From assembly GCA_035550375.1 (NCBI GenBank), contig DASZPH010000061.1:62001-126000 (forward strand): DNA of 64,000 nucleotides, given 5' to 3'. This document shows positions 40,427-49,139 of this stretch, piece by piece; the stretch's first letter is position 1; each line of letters opens with the position of its first letter. The stretch is from DASSFG01 sp035550375. GTDB taxonomy: Bacteria > Planctomycetota > Planctomycetia > Pirellulales > JAICIG01. The position numbers were made by a program, and so were the translations under genes. The notes beneath the pieces were generated by a model. That model was not told the DNA's origin. It did no database searches and was given only the letters and a program-made list of their open reading frames with translations.

Positions 40427-40564
40427 CATTTCTTGGCTGCGAAGGCCTCGCGCCGGGCTGATTAGTCCGCGCGGCAAATAATTGAACTTTCCCCTTGGCG
40501 CCGATAAATTGACGGTCGGCGGCGAATGGGCACCTGGTCGCCGGATCGCGCGGGGGATTGTATC

Positions 40565-42259
40565 ATGGCCACCAAAGCCGATTGGCTCGACCGTCTCGAC
40601 AACGTCTTCGACTATCAGGCGCTTGCGCAACTTTTTTCGGATCTGGCCGCGCAGGCAGAAGCCGGGCGAGAAGACCCCGGCCTGGCGTCGAAGATCGACG
40701 ACTGCATCCGCCGAATCGAAGAGGAACGGGCCTCCGACCAGCGCGAACTGGACGGGATCAGGGAACGCTACGAGACATTTCAGCAAGCCAACCGGGGCTT
40801 CGTCGGATGGGTCAAACGACACGTCCCTTTCACCGAAACCCGCCGGCAAGACCTCGAGCATCGCAGCGAGTTGGCCGACCAGCAGGCCGAGGTTCTCGCC
40901 GACAACCTCGTCATCGCCCGGGCGCAGATGCTCAAGGAACGGTTCCTCGCTCCCGCGGACCGCAGGCTGGGGCGACGGCCGCTCGAGTGGCAGCGAGAAC
41001 TCCAGCCTTTCGAGACCGTAACGCACCTGGCGAGTCTGGCGCCGTCGTTGCGAGCACTAGCGGCCGAGACGGAGCGGTCTCGCGGGTTTCTTGACCTGGT
41101 GAAGAAGGAGATCGACGCGTTCGCCAGCGCCGCCTTCGCGGCCAAGGAGGATCGCGCCCGGCGCGACGCCGACCTGACAGCCGCCCGCAGCGAACTGGCC
41201 GACCTCCTGGCGGAAGCCGAGCAGAAGGAGAAGCTCAAGCTGGGCGGGCTGACGCGATTGGGCCGGTTCGTCGCCGAAGAGCTGACCGCGACCAGCGCCG
41301 CCTTTCGCGAGGACGCCCGGCAGCTTGCCGAGCTTGAATCGTCGGCCGCCCGGCTCGGCGCCGCGCACGAAGCGCTCGACCAGCTTAAGACCTCGGCGGA
41401 AAGAGTCGGCGCCCAGACCAAGGAGCTGCAAGGCATTCCCGAACAGCTTCAATCGCTGCGGGTCGAACGGCAGCAAGCGGAGCGGCGACAAACCGACGCC
41501 GCCATGGCCGAGGCGAGGAAAGCCGCTGTGGCCGAGGAACGACGTATCCACCACGACGAAGCCCGGCGTCGATTCGAGCAAGCCCAGCAGGCGCTCGCGT
41601 CGGTACAGCAGGCCGACGCGGCCTGGCGAGCGCAACACACGCCCGACAAGACCATGGCGCAAATGGTCGAGGCTGGGCCCGACAACTCTCCTCACGCGGC
41701 CCATCTGCGCGAGGCGCAGGCCGCCGTCTCGGCCGAACAAGCCGCCTACCAGCATGTCTTGCAATCGTTCGAGATGGCGAAGCAAGACGCGGCACAGTCC
41801 CTCGCGGCAATCGAGGCCGGCCGGGGGCAGGTTGCGGCGATCGACGGCCGCATGGCCGCGCTGGAGCAACGCCGTGCCCAGTTGCAACGTGAATTGCCAC
41901 AGTCGGCGATGTCGGGCCAGGCCGCTTTCGCCAGGGCGGCCGCGGCGCTGGCGACGTACCTGAACAACGAGCCGGCCGGAAGGACGACGACTCTCGCGCC
42001 CCCGTATGGCTGCGTCAGCGGGAACCAACTCAACGCCTCCTGGGGCGACGCCCTGCTGCACGCCGACCGTGATTTTGCCCGGCATCTGCAAGCCGTGGCC
42101 CTGCTCGAGCAGCTCTCCCAGTGGCAGCGCGAGCGACAACAAGAGCTCGACCGCGACCGGGCCTCGATCCGCCAGCGTCGCACGGCCGCATGGAAGCAGC
42201 GGTGCCGTGACCTGGTGGGCGATGCGCTCGCCGACGGCATGACTGAACCGCAAACGTAG
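40565..42259 (+). CDS. Long coiled-coil hypothetical protein (564 aa)
   Basis: A 564-aa cytosolic protein made mostly of Ala/Glu/Gln/Arg-rich heptads (about residues 90-460), with few Gly/Pro until a short domain near the end (LNNEPAGRTTTLAPPYGCVS...). It has no signal peptide or membrane segment. I do not recognise a named family. It resembles coiled-coil structural or scaffold proteins and parts of SMC-like proteins without the ATPase. Start ATG 40565; ATG 40526 is in frame. It lies 139 bp after the receiver gene. Function unknown. Confidence 0.72.
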   Translation: MATKADWLDRLDNVFDYQALAQLFSDLAAQAEAGREDPGLASKIDDCIRRIEEERASDQRELDGIRERYETFQQANRGFVGWVKRHVPFTETRRQDLEHRSELADQQAEVLADNLVIARAQMLKERFLAPADRRLGRRPLEWQRELQPFETVTHLASLAPSLRALAAETERSRGFLDLVKKEIDAFASAAFAAKEDRARRDADLTAARSELADLLAEAEQKEKLKLGGLTRLGRFVAEELTATSAAFREDARQLAELESSAARLGAAHEALDQLKTSAERVGAQTKELQGIPEQLQSLRVERQQAERRQTDAAMAEARKAAVAEERRIHHDEARRRFEQAQQALASVQQADAAWRAQHTPDKTMAQMVEAGPDNSPHAAHLREAQAAVSAEQAAYQHVLQSFEMAKQDAAQSLAAIEAGRGQVAAIDGRMAALEQRRAQLQRELPQSAMSGQAAFARAAAALATYLNNEPAGRTTTLAPPYGCVSGNQLNASWGDALLHADRDFARHLQAVALLEQLSQWQRERQQELDRDRASIRQRRTAAWKQRCRDLVGDALADGMTEPQT

Positions 42260-42672
42260 ACTTTGCCGGCCCTCATCGGCCAGTCTTCCTGGGCAGGGCG
42301 GTGTTCAGGTGGCTTATAGGGCCCCCTCACCCGCGCGCCGAGCCTCTCCTAAACTTCCGCCGACCGCGGGCCGAAGAGTCTCCCAGAGCCTTGATTTTGC
42401 CGTTGATGACACCTACGATAACGCGCAGTAAGGCTATCCACCTGGGAAAACTTTAGCTATCAGGCAGACCGTGCCAAGCGGTATGCCTGGGCGACGGGCC
42501 ACTGTATGGACCGCAATCGAGCGATCGCCCCTGTTCGTTTCTTGAGCCTGTTGTGTCGCTGTCCGGGCTGACCCGGACCCGCTCTGCCCACGCCCGTGTG
42601 GGGCGTGTTTCTCCATCGGTTGCGTCGCACGCGCACCACGAACCCTCCAGCCCAAGAACCGGATTTATCGCC
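42260..42672. other. 413-bp intergenic region upstream of the serine acetyltransferase gene
   Basis: No gene is evident. The region is GC-rich, with small inverted segments such as GGCGACGGGCC and CTGTCCGGGCTGACCCGGAC, and would be a leader if the promoter lies near the coiled-coil gene. I cannot match it to a known riboswitch. Confidence 0.4.
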
Positions 42673-43629
42673 ATGGCCTCCGACTTCCGCCTGAAAGAAC
42701 AGTTGCCCGAGATCACCCGCCGACTCGTCGAGACCTATTCGCAGCTCAAGACGATCAACCATCTCGCTCATTGCCCGCTGCCGAACTACGAGGTGATCAT
42801 CGAGATTACGGAATCGCTCAAAGAGATCCTTTATCCCGGTTACCGGCGCCGCGAGGGACTGCACTACGGCAACGTGCTGTACCATGTGGGTGACCTGATC
42901 GACAACCTGCACGACAAGCTGACGACGCAAATCGGCCGCGCCTTGCGGCATGAAGCCAACGGCTCGACCCGCTGCGACGAAGACGTGGATTTCGAGGCCC
43001 TTGGTCAGGCCAAGGCGATCCAGTTTCTTGAACAACTCCCCGAGCTTCGCCGCACGTTGGCCCTCGATGCTCGGGCCGCCTTCGAGGGCGACCCGGCGGT
43101 CAAATGCCCCGACGAGGTCGTTTTTTGCTATCCCGGTTTGGACGCCGTGACGATCTACCGGCTCGCCCATTTGCTGTGGGACCTGGAGGTGCCGCTCATC
43201 CCGCGCATGATGACGGAATGGGCGCACAGCAAAACGGGCATCGATATTCACCCAGGCGCCCGCATCGGTCATCACTTCTTCATCGACCACGGCACGGGCG
43301 TGGTGATCGGCGAGACGTGCGAGATTGGCGACAACGTGAAGCTTTATCAGGGCGTGACGCTGGGCGCCTTGAGCTTTCCGACCGATGGCGACGGACAGCT
43401 TGTGCGCGGAACGAAACGCCACCCGACGATCGAAGACCGGGTGATCATTTATGCCAACGCCACGGTTCTGGGGGGCAACACGGTCATCGGCCACGATTCG
43501 GTCATCGGCTCAAACGTCTGGCTCACGCGCAGCGTCGGCCCCCGCACGACCGTGGTGCTGGAAAAGCCCAAGCTGCGCATGCGGGCGGAAAATGACGAAC
43601 TGCAGCCGGAGATGAACTACCAGATTTGA
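42673..43629 (+). CDS. cysE: Serine O-acetyltransferase, EpsC/CysE type
   Basis: A 318-aa enzyme that makes O-acetylserine from serine and acetyl-CoA, the first step of cysteine synthesis. The N-terminal helical part (about 1-180) precedes a left-handed beta-helix: HPGARIGHHFFIDHGTGVVIGETCEIGDNVKLYQG, with the catalytic-region HGTGVVIGE, and later VLGGNTVIGHDSVIGSNVWL. The insertion GALSFPTDGDGQLVRGTKRHPTIED is typical of the EpsC subtype. ATG 42673. No cysteine synthase gene is adjacent. Confidence 0.92.
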   Translation: MASDFRLKEQLPEITRRLVETYSQLKTINHLAHCPLPNYEVIIEITESLKEILYPGYRRREGLHYGNVLYHVGDLIDNLHDKLTTQIGRALRHEANGSTRCDEDVDFEALGQAKAIQFLEQLPELRRTLALDARAAFEGDPAVKCPDEVVFCYPGLDAVTIYRLAHLLWDLEVPLIPRMMTEWAHSKTGIDIHPGARIGHHFFIDHGTGVVIGETCEIGDNVKLYQGVTLGALSFPTDGDGQLVRGTKRHPTIEDRVIIYANATVLGGNTVIGHDSVIGSNVWLTRSVGPRTTVVLEKPKLRMRAENDELQPEMNYQI

Positions 43630-43707
43630 GCGCAGGTCGATTGTGGCGCCGAGGCTCTGCCGCTTAGACGACGGTCGCCAACGCCTCGGCGTTGCGGAGT
43701 GCCTGAG

Positions 43708-44232
43708 CTACTTTATTTCGCCAAGCTGTTCCTCGAACAGCTTCTTCACGCCAGCCGCGATGGGAACGATCGACGCATGGGCGGATGTCTCGCCCAGCAT
43801 CGTGCCCTGGAAGTCGTCCGAAACGAGGAGCGTGGCGAGGCGATCGCCGTCGACAAAGCGGAGAGCGTATCGCCAGTTTTTCCGGCGTGAACTGTCCGCC
43901 GACCAGTCAAAACTGTGGTCGCTCAGCAGGCTGTGCCGTAAGTGCAGAAAGCCGCGGGCCTGGCTGACATCCACGTTCTCAACGACCCGAAAGGCTTCTC
44001 CGTCGGCAGCCATGAAATCGGGCTTTGATGTTGCGTCCGATTGGGGTTCCAAACGCCATAACTCGGCATGCGGCGCGTTGATCAGCAGCGAGGCTGCTTC
44101 ATGTCCCCAAAGGCGAATCGGCCGCCGCTGCAGCCCCTTCTGGTACCACCAGCCGCCGGCCGCGCCCGCCACGCCCAGAGCCAGAACCAGAACAAGGGCC
44201 AGCTTTCCGTCGATCCGCGTGGGCGAGCTCAT
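43708..44232 (-). CDS. Membrane-anchored hypothetical protein (174 aa)
   Basis: A 174-aa protein with an N-terminal anchor (LALVLVLALGVAGAAGGWWY) and an extracytoplasmic domain with EAASLLINAPHAELWRLEPQ and a hydrophobic core at YALRFVDGDRLATLLVSDD. I do not recognise the family. It is 27 bp after the inositol-phosphate synthase gene on the same strand and so co-transcribed with it. ATG 44232. Confidence 0.6.
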   Translation of the reverse strand: MSSPTRIDGKLALVLVLALGVAGAAGGWWYQKGLQRRPIRLWGHEAASLLINAPHAELWRLEPQSDATSKPDFMAADGEAFRVVENVDVSQARGFLHLRHSLLSDHSFDWSADSSRRKNWRYALRFVDGDRLATLLVSDDFQGTMLGETSAHASIVPIAAGVKKLFEEQLGEIK

Positions 44233-44259
44233 GACGGGCCTTGTGCCCTGTTACGACCG

Positions 44260-45462
44260 TTACCCGGCCACCGACGCGGCCCACGCTTCGAGCATCTGAA
44301 ACTGCAGGCCAAAATCGTGCTCGTCGACCCCTAAAGGGCTCTTGAAGAAACTCGCCAGGAACCTCAACTTGCCGACGTCGCCGTTGCGGTGCGCTCGTTC
44401 GGTGAAGCGGATCAAATCCAGAACCAGCGGGGCCGCCAGCAGCGAATCGCATCCCTGCCAGATGAATTGAAACGTCATCGGCGTGCCCAGAAAGCCCGTA
44501 AAATGTACGTGATCCCAGGCCGTCTTCCAGTCGCCCATGCTGTCGATCCGCTCGATCGTCACGAGCGTTTGCGGCGGGTAGCCGAGTATCTGCCCGAGCA
44601 GTCGGTCCTTGCTCGTCACCTTGGCTTGCTTGTTCACCGGGTCGTCGAGCACCCGCGCGTCCATGTTGCCGAAGATATTGTGGCCAACCCAGCTCATCAC
44701 CTGGAGGTTCCGCTTGCGAAACATGGGTGCAAGCACGCTCTTCAGCAGCGTTTCGCCCGTCTTGCCGTCGTAGCCCATGTGTCGCGTGGCGCGGTCGCGG
44801 GCCAGTTCGTCGATCGCCGGCAGCGATGCTCCCAAGGAGGGCGTAAAGTTGATGTACGAACAGCCCAGATCGAGCGCGGCGATCGCGTACAGCGAACTGG
44901 CCGGAAGGTCCGTTGCCGGCCTGTCGATGAGCTTGCCGAGATCCGCCCAGCGCGCCGGGAAGGCCGCTGCGTCGACCGGCGGCTCCGTCGACGAGACGTT
45001 CACCACGACAACGTGCCCCAACTTCTGCTCGTCGATGAACGTCCGCAAGTCGTGCTGGATGCGCTCGATCGCCCCGCGGGGATTCTCGCTGAATTGCTTT
45101 GCTTCGTCGCCGGCCAGTGACTCGATCGTCGCGCCGACGTTCAACAGCGTGCCCGGCCGTATGAGCTTGTCGATCTCTTCCAGCTCGCTTTTGCAGCCGG
45201 TGAGCACACCCAGGTCGATGGCGCGGCTCTCGTCGTGCATCCTCAGGGCCTCGTCGTAGGATCGCACATCGCGGATCTCGTGCCCTCCGACAACAAACTC
45301 GTCCCAGGCGGCCAGATCGAGGCGGGAGAAATCGGGCAACTCGCTGACGAGCCCAGCCTTGCCGATCAGCCCCTTTTTCAGGGCAACCAGGCCGACCGTG
45401 GCCGTCGACGCCACCCCCCCTTTAGCGCCAATTAGCCAGATTCCGGTACGAGCTCGGGGCAT
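44260..45462 (-). CDS. ino1: Inositol-3-phosphate synthase family enzyme
   Basis: A 400-aa cytosolic enzyme of the myo-inositol-1-phosphate synthase family, which converts glucose 6-phosphate to inositol 3-phosphate with NAD. N-terminal IGAKGGVASTATVGLVALKKG is the NAD-binding loop; conserved segments include NVSSTEPP, CSYINFTPSLGASLPAIDE, DGKTGETLLKSVLAPMFRKR (catalytic Lys/Asp region) and WVGHNIFGNMDARVLDDP. Product feeds inositol lipids or compatible solutes in bacteria. The start is ATG 45462. An unannotated 234-bp gap separates it from the TolC gene. Confidence 0.92.
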   Translation of the reverse strand: MPRARTGIWLIGAKGGVASTATVGLVALKKGLIGKAGLVSELPDFSRLDLAAWDEFVVGGHEIRDVRSYDEALRMHDESRAIDLGVLTGCKSELEEIDKLIRPGTLLNVGATIESLAGDEAKQFSENPRGAIERIQHDLRTFIDEQKLGHVVVVNVSSTEPPVDAAAFPARWADLGKLIDRPATDLPASSLYAIAALDLGCSYINFTPSLGASLPAIDELARDRATRHMGYDGKTGETLLKSVLAPMFRKRNLQVMSWVGHNIFGNMDARVLDDPVNKQAKVTSKDRLLGQILGYPPQTLVTIERIDSMGDWKTAWDHVHFTGFLGTPMTFQFIWQGCDSLLAAPLVLDLIRFTERAHRNGDVGKLRFLASFFKSPLGVDEHDFGLQFQMLEAWAASVAG

Positions 45463-45696
45463 AAAGAGGAGAAACGGGGGAAGGCAGCAGGCGCTACGCC
45501 TTTCATCGGCGGGATAAAAGGCCCATTTTCATCGCAACTTCCCCAATGTCAATGCTTGCGGCTTGCAAGAGCGGCTGCGTTGTATCCGGCGGCATTTTTA
45601 CGTCACGCAATTGAGCCATCTTTTCTGCGCCGGCCCGCGCCAGAGATACTCGGTCGCCTGACGATCGAACAAGTTCGCGGCGCACTCAAGAGAGGA

Positions 45697-47073
45697 TTAC
45701 AAATCGCCAACCGCTCGACGCAGGCGGAACCAGGCGAGGGCGGCGTCGTAGGTGGCGTTGTAGAAATTGGCGTAGGCCTGCACGCGCTGGGATTCGGCGT
45801 CGAGCACTTCCGTGTAGGTGCTCAACTGCTGGCGATAGCGGTCTTGCACGACGTTGACGTTCTCTTCGGACTGCCGAACGGCCACCCGCGAAACGGCGAT
45901 CCGCTCGCGGGCCTCGGATAGATTGATCCAGCGCGTGCGCACTTCCAGGGCGATGGCCGCCGCCTGGTCGGCCCGTTGCCGCAGGAGCGCCCGACCCTGT
46001 TGGTCCTGGGCCTGGGCTTGTCGACGAGTCGCGCCGCCGTCGTAAAAGCTCCAGCTTCCGACCGCGGTTGCTGCCAGGATGTTGTTGTTCGAGATCCCGT
46101 TCAGGCCCAGATAGACGTAGTTCACCGCGACGTTGACGTTCGGCCGAACTCCGGCCCGCGTGACTTCGGCCTGGGCGCGTAGCGCCCGCGCTTGTTGCGT
46201 GAGCGACGCCAGTTCGGGACGCGAGCGCATCGCCTGATCGGTTAGTTGTATAAGCTCCGCAGGGTCGGCGACGGTCATGTCCGCGACGGCAGCGTCGATG
46301 GCGGCCCGCTCTCTTCCGGCGCGAGCGACCACCGGAGGGGCGGGCGGCGCCACCTCCTGCAACTCGGTCGTGAACTCCAGCGGCCGAACCAGGTAGCGGT
46401 TGTACGTCGACCAGGCGATCGTCTGGGCATTGCGCGTCTGGATCTCCCGCAGGCGCGCGTTGGCCAGCGACACCTCGGCCGAGAGTTCTTCATTGCGCGT
46501 CGCCATTCCGACTCGCTGCCGGTTCTTCACGTCATTAAGAAACGACTGCAAGCGGCCGACGTCGCTGCGGGCAACTTCCAGGTTGCGCCTGGCCTGCAAC
46601 ACGCCGACGTAGGCTTCCGCCACCGCCAGTTTAAGATCGAGCGCGGTGCGAAACTGCTCGGCCCGTTGTTGCCCGGCTTGCGCGCCGGCGGCGGCAATGT
46701 TGCCGCGGATGCTTCCGCCCGCGTAGACCGGCTGGCTGAGCGAGGTCGCGGCGATCGGAATGTTGTTCTGGTTCGCACCTAAAACGAAGGGAAAGGTGCC
46801 CCCTGCACCAAAGCCACCGAGGTTGATGCCGGGGGTGCGGGTCCACAACTGAGCGTCGATGGCGTTGACGCTTCCCGTAGGGAGGCGGCGGCGCTCGGCC
46901 GCCGAAAGGTTCAACCCGGCCGCGTTGGTATTGATCCGTTGAGCCTGCAATTGCGGGTTGGCCGCCAGGGCCATCTGCCAGGCATCGCCCAGATTCTCGC
47001 CGCGTGCCAGCCCGTGCAGAGCGAGGCTCAGCAGGGCAAACAAAACGAGCGTCGGCCTCTTTACACCCGTCAT
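45697..47073 (-). CDS. TolC-family outer-membrane efflux channel
   Basis: A 458-aa protein with a signal peptide (PTLVLFALLSLALHGLA). Two TolC repeats are visible: the first includes AEAYVGVLQARRNLEVARSDV and GMATRNEELSAEVSLANARL, the second includes YVYLGLNGISNNNILAA, VRTRWINLSEARERIAVSR and STYTEVLDAESQRVQAYANFY. It forms trimeric export ducts working with adaptor/pump pairs. ATG 47073 is preferred over GTG 47079. It is remote from both RND systems and the ABC exporter in this window and may serve them. Confidence 0.88.
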   Translation of the reverse strand: MTGVKRPTLVLFALLSLALHGLARGENLGDAWQMALAANPQLQAQRINTNAAGLNLSAAERRRLPTGSVNAIDAQLWTRTPGINLGGFGAGGTFPFVLGANQNNIPIAATSLSQPVYAGGSIRGNIAAAGAQAGQQRAEQFRTALDLKLAVAEAYVGVLQARRNLEVARSDVGRLQSFLNDVKNRQRVGMATRNEELSAEVSLANARLREIQTRNAQTIAWSTYNRYLVRPLEFTTELQEVAPPAPPVVARAGRERAAIDAAVADMTVADPAELIQLTDQAMRSRPELASLTQQARALRAQAEVTRAGVRPNVNVAVNYVYLGLNGISNNNILAATAVGSWSFYDGGATRRQAQAQDQQGRALLRQRADQAAAIALEVRTRWINLSEARERIAVSRVAVRQSEENVNVVQDRYRQQLSTYTEVLDAESQRVQAYANFYNATYDAALAWFRLRRAVGDL

Positions 47074-47347
47074 ACACACGGTCTGTGGATCGTGGCTTGC
47101 TGTCTACGGCGGCATCGGGCCTTGTCACGGCTTCTCCGCGGGGCACCACCCGGCGTTTCATACCGGTGGTACACCCCGCGAATCAAGCACTAGGATCCCA
47201 TCGTGACAAAGCCCTACTATCGCATCGGCCAGCAATGGCGGGCGGATTGATTCTAGAATTGCACTCCTCTGAAACGGCGTGTCACCAGGTTGCCGACCTT
47301 TCCACGGCGCCATAGCTTCTGCGATCTACGGCGCGGGGAGCGTTCGA

Positions 47348-47824
47348 TCATTGAAAACCGCGCGAGAAGCTGTCCGCGGCCTCTTCGTTAGTCTGGCGAT
47401 TGGTGGCGCGGGGGCGTTCGGGCAACTCGTAGGGATCGGCTGCCTGCGGCGCCGGGCGGGCCGCAGGATACGGCTCGAGCGGCTGATATCCGTTCGCGGC
47501 GGGAACGTTGCCAGGCTGCCCGGCCACATACGGATCGACGGGCCGCTGAGACGGCCCCATTCTGCGGTCGGCCGAGCGATCGTCAGGCGGAGAAGCCGGT
47601 TGGTTCGTCGCCGCCGCGGCATTCGCCTGGGCCCGCGCCTCAGCCTGCTGCTCGATGGAGTGCAGCTCTTGCAGGGCCCGGGCTTCGTCGTGCTGTACTT
47701 TCTCTTTGTCGATGGTGATATGAACCTGTTCGTTCGGGCCGGTGCCGTCGGTGGTGAACGTGAACCAGCCCAGGTAAAACGCCCCGCCGACGAACACGAC
47801 CAGCAATAGAATGGCTCGCTTCAT
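47348..47824 (-). CDS. Membrane-anchored Pro/Ala-rich hypothetical protein (158 aa)
   Basis: A 158-aa protein with an N-terminal membrane segment (AILLLVVFVGGAFYLGWFTF), a short beta strand with HITIDKEKV, a helical EARALQELHSIEQQAEARAQ segment and a Pro/Ala/Arg-rich tail (YVAGQPGN, YPAARPAP). I do not recognise it. ATG 47824 with GGAG 9 nt upstream. Likely an envelope anchor protein. Confidence 0.6.
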   Translation of the reverse strand: MKRAILLLVVFVGGAFYLGWFTFTTDGTGPNEQVHITIDKEKVQHDEARALQELHSIEQQAEARAQANAAAATNQPASPPDDRSADRRMGPSQRPVDPYVAGQPGNVPAANGYQPLEPYPAARPAPQAADPYELPERPRATNRQTNEEAADSFSRGFQ

Positions 47825-47988
47825 GCTTGCTTCTCCACGTGCGAAAGCGGCCAGGATACGACCCGGGCCGGCGGCGGAGTGGTACCAAAAAGCGATGTGC
47901 CGGCCAAGGGCAACCGGGCGGAGCCAAACGAGCGAGGTCGATTCACCGGCCCCCCTGGCTTGGGCGCGGACTACGCCGATACCAAAAG

Positions 47989-48033
47989 CGAAACGCAAGC
48001 GAGGTAGGCTTCGTGCTCCTCGCTTGCGTTTCG
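47989..48033. repeat. CCTCGCTTGCG hairpin
   Basis: CGAAACGCAAGCGAGG (47989-48004) and CCTCGCTTGCGTTTCG (48018-48033) are exact reverse complements with a 13-nt loop. This 16-bp stem is between two same-strand genes. A diverged relative occurs at 51288-51343. Confidence 0.8.
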
Positions 48034-48100
48034 GATTCGTGTGGACCCGTGGATGATCCGGACGAGCAGAGCGTCAGGCGTGCCGTCCGTCTCTTGGGGC

Positions 48101-48685
48101 TTAGAGATTGCCCCCCGGACCGTCGTCGACATTACCCACCAGGTGGAAGTGGTTGTGGTCGATGTAGATCACTTCCTGGGCGTCCTCGTCGACGGTCGTG
48201 TATGGAATCGGCCAGCCGACGCGAGTCACCTCGGTGAAGTAGATGATGCATTTGTAGTGGGCATGGTGAAGTTGGGCCGGTCCGATAAGCGGATAGACGC
48301 GAGGCGGATCGACGTAGTCGGAAATCGGCTCGATGACCATGCGCACATTGTTGCGCTGAATTTCATGCAGAAGCGGAACGCCCCCTTCCACATTTCTGGC
48401 TCGTTCCAAGGCCCGGACCACCTCGTCGGGCGACGGGGGATCAAGGGCCACGGGCGGGCCACCTGCCGTCACCGGTCCCAAGATCGGCACGCGCTGGTAC
48501 CGCTCATGCATCCAGAACTTAGTCTCTTGCTGCTTCTGGAAATAAGGGCTCAAAGGAATCGGAACAGGCAGGTGTACGAACGGGTGGGCAAACTGCGTGT
48601 TCAGAGGCCATGTGCAACCCGACGAGACCAGCACCGGAAGCGCCAGCGCGACGAGGACAGGGACGGTAGCAAACCGGCGTGACAT
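48101..48685 (-). CDS. Lipoprotein hypothetical (194 aa)
   Basis: A 194-aa protein with a lipobox (VLVSSGC, Cys 24). The mature part is acidic and aromatic, with the predicted strands VRMVIEPISDYVDPPRVYP, KCIIYFTEVTRVGWPIPY and EVIYIDHNHFHLVGNVDD. I do not recognise it; the family may be restricted to planctomycetes. ATG 48685 with AAGG 8 nt upstream, chosen over GTG 48700. Confidence 0.65.
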   Translation of the reverse strand: MSRRFATVPVLVALALPVLVSSGCTWPLNTQFAHPFVHLPVPIPLSPYFQKQQETKFWMHERYQRVPILGPVTAGGPPVALDPPSPDEVVRALERARNVEGGVPLLHEIQRNNVRMVIEPISDYVDPPRVYPLIGPAQLHHAHYKCIIYFTEVTRVGWPIPYTTVDEDAQEVIYIDHNHFHLVGNVDDGPGGNL

Positions 48686-49050
48686 GGGTTGAGCCTTCAC
48701 GTGGAGACCCTTGGCTTTGTGGTTTGTTCGGCGATCGTGCTGGTTGAAGCGCGAGATTTGCCGATCGTGGCGAATGTTCCGCCGAACTAGCGGTAGTTAT
48801 CGTGATAAGCGGCGATGAACTTGCGGATTTTTTCGTTTTTTACAGCACGGGGTTTCCTGCTCCGCGAACGGCAGAACAGAGAAGGCCAAGGACACGACCC
48901 GTGTTACGCGACCGTGCCCCTTAACCCTGCTAATTCGCGGGACCACAAACCCGGTCGCACACCTTTGCTAACCGGAACCCGACCAGTGGCGAGGTAAATC
49001 GCTTGCCGTCGGTCGCTTACGCTTCGGGCTGGCGCGCCCGGCGCACAGTC
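48686..49050. other. Intergenic region, mostly empty
   Basis: No gene is seen. The only structured part is the single repeat-like arm GTCGCTTACGCTTCGGGCTGG near 49012-49032, similar to the CCTCGCTTGCG hairpin family. Confidence 0.4.
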
Positions 49051-49102
49051 GGAACCAACAAAACAGGCCGCCCCCGCTGGGAGGGAAACCAGCGAGGGCG
49101 GC
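49051..49102 (-). terminator. Intrinsic terminator of the BON-domain gene
   Basis: On the minus strand GCCGCCCTCGCTGG (49102-49089), a short loop and CCAGCGGGGGCGGC (49080-49067) form a 14-bp stem with one G-T pair, followed by CTGTTTTGTTGG. It ends 38 bp past the gene stop. Confidence 0.75.
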
Positions 49103-49139
49103 TTTGGTTTACAGCAAGGCTCTTACGCCAGCCTACGTC

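Noticed and set aside
45503..45685. 60-codon minus-strand frame between TolC and inositol-phosphate synthase
   Set aside because: It has no recognisable ribosome site, motif or conserved features.
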